Shown here: positions 5,995-7,333 of the stretch, piece by piece
How positions within the stretch are numbered: the stretch's first letter is position 1
Layout of the letters: every line of letters starts with the position of its first letter
Origin: Elusimicrobia bacterium RIFCSPHIGHO2_02_FULL_57_9
GTDB lineage: Bacteria > Elusimicrobiota > Elusimicrobia > UBA1565 > UBA9628
Assembly (NCBI GenBank): GCA_001800015.1
Contig: MGUO01000315.1
Coordinates: forward strand, 12,727-20,059
DNA: 7,333 nucleotides
Direction: 5' to 3'
The notes under the pieces: model-generated
The model's database searches: none
Told to the model about the DNA's origin: nothing
Seen by the model: the letters and a program-made list of their open reading frames with translations, nothing else
Position numbers and translations under genes: made by a program

Positions 5995-7109
5995 GAACGA
6001 TAGACCCGGGGCACCCGGCTGGAAATGGCGGTGGTGATCTCATAGGGAATGGTATGAAGGATTTTAGCGATATCGGAAGCCGAAATACGCTCTTTCCCCT
6101 GGCTGCCGATAAGCACCGCATGATCCCCGACTCGAGCCTCCGGCGCGCAGCCGGCATCGATCATGATCATGTCCATCGTCACTGCTACGATAGGACATTT
6201 GCGGCCTCCCAATAAAGCCCAGCCCTTGCCGGACAAGCCCCGGAAAATGCCGTCCGCGTAGCCTATCGGCAGCGTGGCGATGCGGGAAGGGCGGCGCGTT
6301 CGGTAGCGGGCGCCATAGCCGATGGACGTTCCCAGCGGGACATTTTTAAGAAAGATCACCTTGGTCTTCAGGCTTAGTATCGGATCGAAGCCGGGATATA
6401 GCCCGTAGATCGCCAAACCGGGCCGCACCATATCAAAACGGCTGACCGGAGTGCGCAAAGCGGCGCCGGAATTGGCGGCATGCCGGATAACTCCGCGAGG
6501 ACAGCGGCGCAACACCCTTTTAAAACGGATGAGCTGGTTTCTGGTGAAAACCCGGCTGGTCTCGGCGCAGGATAGATGGGTGTAGACTCCGGAAAGCTCG
6601 ACGATCCTTTGCCGGGAGAAAAAGTCAAGGACCTCAACGGCGGCCGCCGGGCTGACCCCGATGCGCCCCATGCCGGTTTCTATCTTCAAATGGCAGGCGA
6701 CCTCGCGGCCCAAGCGGCGGGAAACTTCCGCCAGGCGCTTGGCTGATTCGAGGCTTGCCACGGTTGGGGTTAATTTATATTCCGCCGCCGCCAGGAAGCT
6801 TTCGAAGGGATAGAGGCTGCCCAGGATTAATATAGGCAGGCGAACCCCGGCCTCCCTGAGGACCACGCCCTCTTCCACCGAGGAAACCCCGAACCAATCG
6901 GCGGCGCGCGCGCGCTGCGCGGCTGCCGCGCAGGCAACAGCGCCGTGGCCGTAGGCGTCGCCCTTGACAACGAACATGAGCCGCACGCCTGCGGGCAGCC
7001 TGGCCTTAAACCGCCGGAGGTTCGCGCGCAGCAAGGAAAGGTCGACTTCGGCCCAGGTCGGCCTGAAAAAACGCCTTCCCAGCGCGGGGAGCGTGGGTTT
7101 GCCGTTCAC
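5991..7109 (-). CDS. alr: Alanine racemase (PLP-dependent)
   Basis: Alr converts L-alanine to D-alanine for peptidoglycan synthesis in the cytoplasm. The 372 residues match the usual length. The N-terminal TIM-barrel begins at RPTWAEVDLSLLRANL (17-32) and carries the PLP lysine Lys49 in VVKGDAYGHG. HLKIETGMGRIG (140-151) holds the expected Lys142 and Arg149, and HAANSGAAL (210-218) and MVRPGLAIYGLYPG (227-240) follow. The C-terminal beta domain holds the second catalytic base Tyr265 in SIGYGARY, then ATLPIGYADG (278-287) and TMDMIMID (311-318). No key residue is missing. The start is GTG at 7109, two bases after the dnaB stop. There is no Shine-Dalgarno upstream and no ATG between the GTG and the conserved core, so this start is favoured and probably depends on coupling to dnaB. 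The gene overlaps mlaE by four bases. Catabolic racemases (DadX type) are related, but no catabolic partner is nearby, so a biosynthetic role is likely. Confidence 0.97.
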   Translation of the reverse strand: MNGKPTLPALGRRFFRPTWAEVDLSLLRANLRRFKARLPAGVRLMFVVKGDAYGHGAVACAAAAQRARAADWFGVSSVEEGVVLREAGVRLPILILGSLYPFESFLAAAEYKLTPTVASLESAKRLAEVSRRLGREVACHLKIETGMGRIGVSPAAAVEVLDFFSRQRIVELSGVYTHLSCAETSRVFTRNQLIRFKRVLRRCPRGVIRHAANSGAALRTPVSRFDMVRPGLAIYGLYPGFDPILSLKTKVIFLKNVPLGTSIGYGARYRTRRPSRIATLPIGYADGIFRGLSGKGWALLGGRKCPIVAVTMDMIMIDAGCAPEARVGDHAVLIGSQGKERISASDIAKILHTIPYEITTAISSRVPRVYRS

Positions 7110-7111
7110 GG

Positions 7112-7333
7112 CTAAAAAGATGTTTGTATCTCTTCCATCTCGGCGGCCGGCTCGGTCTCGGTGGTGGCGTTGCCGAACCTGGTGTGTTCGCGGATGAAAG
7201 AGACGGGCACGCTCGCGGTAGGACCCTGGCGCTGCTTGGCGACGATGATCTCGGCTTTGTTTTCCAGCGTCGGGTCATTCGGCTTGTAATACGCCTCCCG
7301 GTAAATGAAGGCGACCAAGTCGGCGTCCTGTTC
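7112..7333 (-). CDS. dnaB: Replicative DNA helicase DnaB, C-terminal 73 residues (5' end outside window)
   Basis: Only the last 73 codons are present; the frame is open to the window edge. The sequence begins EQDADLVAFIYREAYYKP, matching the late part of the DnaB RecA-like motor domain. It continues with AEIIVAKQRQGPT (residues 27-39 of the piece), the conserved segment containing the KQR arginine finger that contacts ATP on the next subunit, and ends with a VPVSFIREHTRFGN stretch and an acidic tail. DnaB is the hexameric ring helicase that unwinds DNA at replication forks. The TAG stop at 7114-7112 is two bases before the alr GTG. A TTG at 7318 could be read as a start for a short protein, but the in-frame conserved residues before it show that the gene continues upstream. 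dnaB next to alr is a known bacterial arrangement. Confidence 0.95.
   Translation of the reverse strand, partial: EQDADLVAFIYREAYYKPNDPTLENKAEIIVAKQRQGPTASVPVSFIREHTRFGNATTETEPAAEMEEIQTSF

Overview
The window lies inside one tightly packed gene cluster. All eight genes read on the minus strand, so transcription runs from high to low coordinates. In that direction they are: the 3' end of dnaB (replicative helicase), alr (alanine racemase), mlaE, mlaF and mlaD (an MCE-type phospholipid transporter), radA (recombination and branch-migration helicase), a membrane-anchored PIN/TRAM protein of the YacL type, and ispD (isoprenoid synthesis), whose last codons lie beyond position 1. Coding density is nearly complete. 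Junctions are 4-base overlaps (alr/mlaE, PIN-TRAM/ispD), direct abutment (mlaF/mlaD) or gaps of 2, 7, 5 and 33 bases. I found no RNA gene, mobile element, CRISPR array, convincing terminator or gene-free stretch longer than 33 bases. The promoter must lie upstream, beyond base 7333.

The organism is a diderm bacterium. It makes peptidoglycan (Alr supplies D-alanine), uses the MEP isoprenoid route (IspD) and has an inner-to-outer membrane lipid transporter (MlaEFD). GC content is moderately high by eye. The radA, PIN-TRAM, ispD order is familiar from Firmicutes, but the outer-membrane system and the dnaB-alr-mla arrangement point elsewhere. A less-studied diderm phylum such as Elusimicrobiota or Omnitrophota is a guess from gene content only.

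By function, the cluster mixes chromosome maintenance (DnaB, RadA), envelope building (Alr, MlaEFD, and IspD for undecaprenyl carrier synthesis) and a probable membrane-bound RNA- or nucleic-acid-acting protein (PIN-TRAM). The tight junctions suggest translational coupling.

The most interesting item is MlaD. At 425 residues it is far longer than the roughly 183-residue E. coli protein. After the membrane anchor and MCE domain it has about 130 mostly helical residues and then a roughly 165-residue C-terminal region rich in alternating aromatic and hydrophobic strands, resembling an outer-membrane beta-barrel. This suggests a one-protein bridge across the envelope, consistent with the absence of mlaA, mlaB and mlaC from this locus. 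A second, weaker observation is an identical 16-base stretch in radA and mlaD that places an in-frame A AAA AAC slippery heptamer in each gene.
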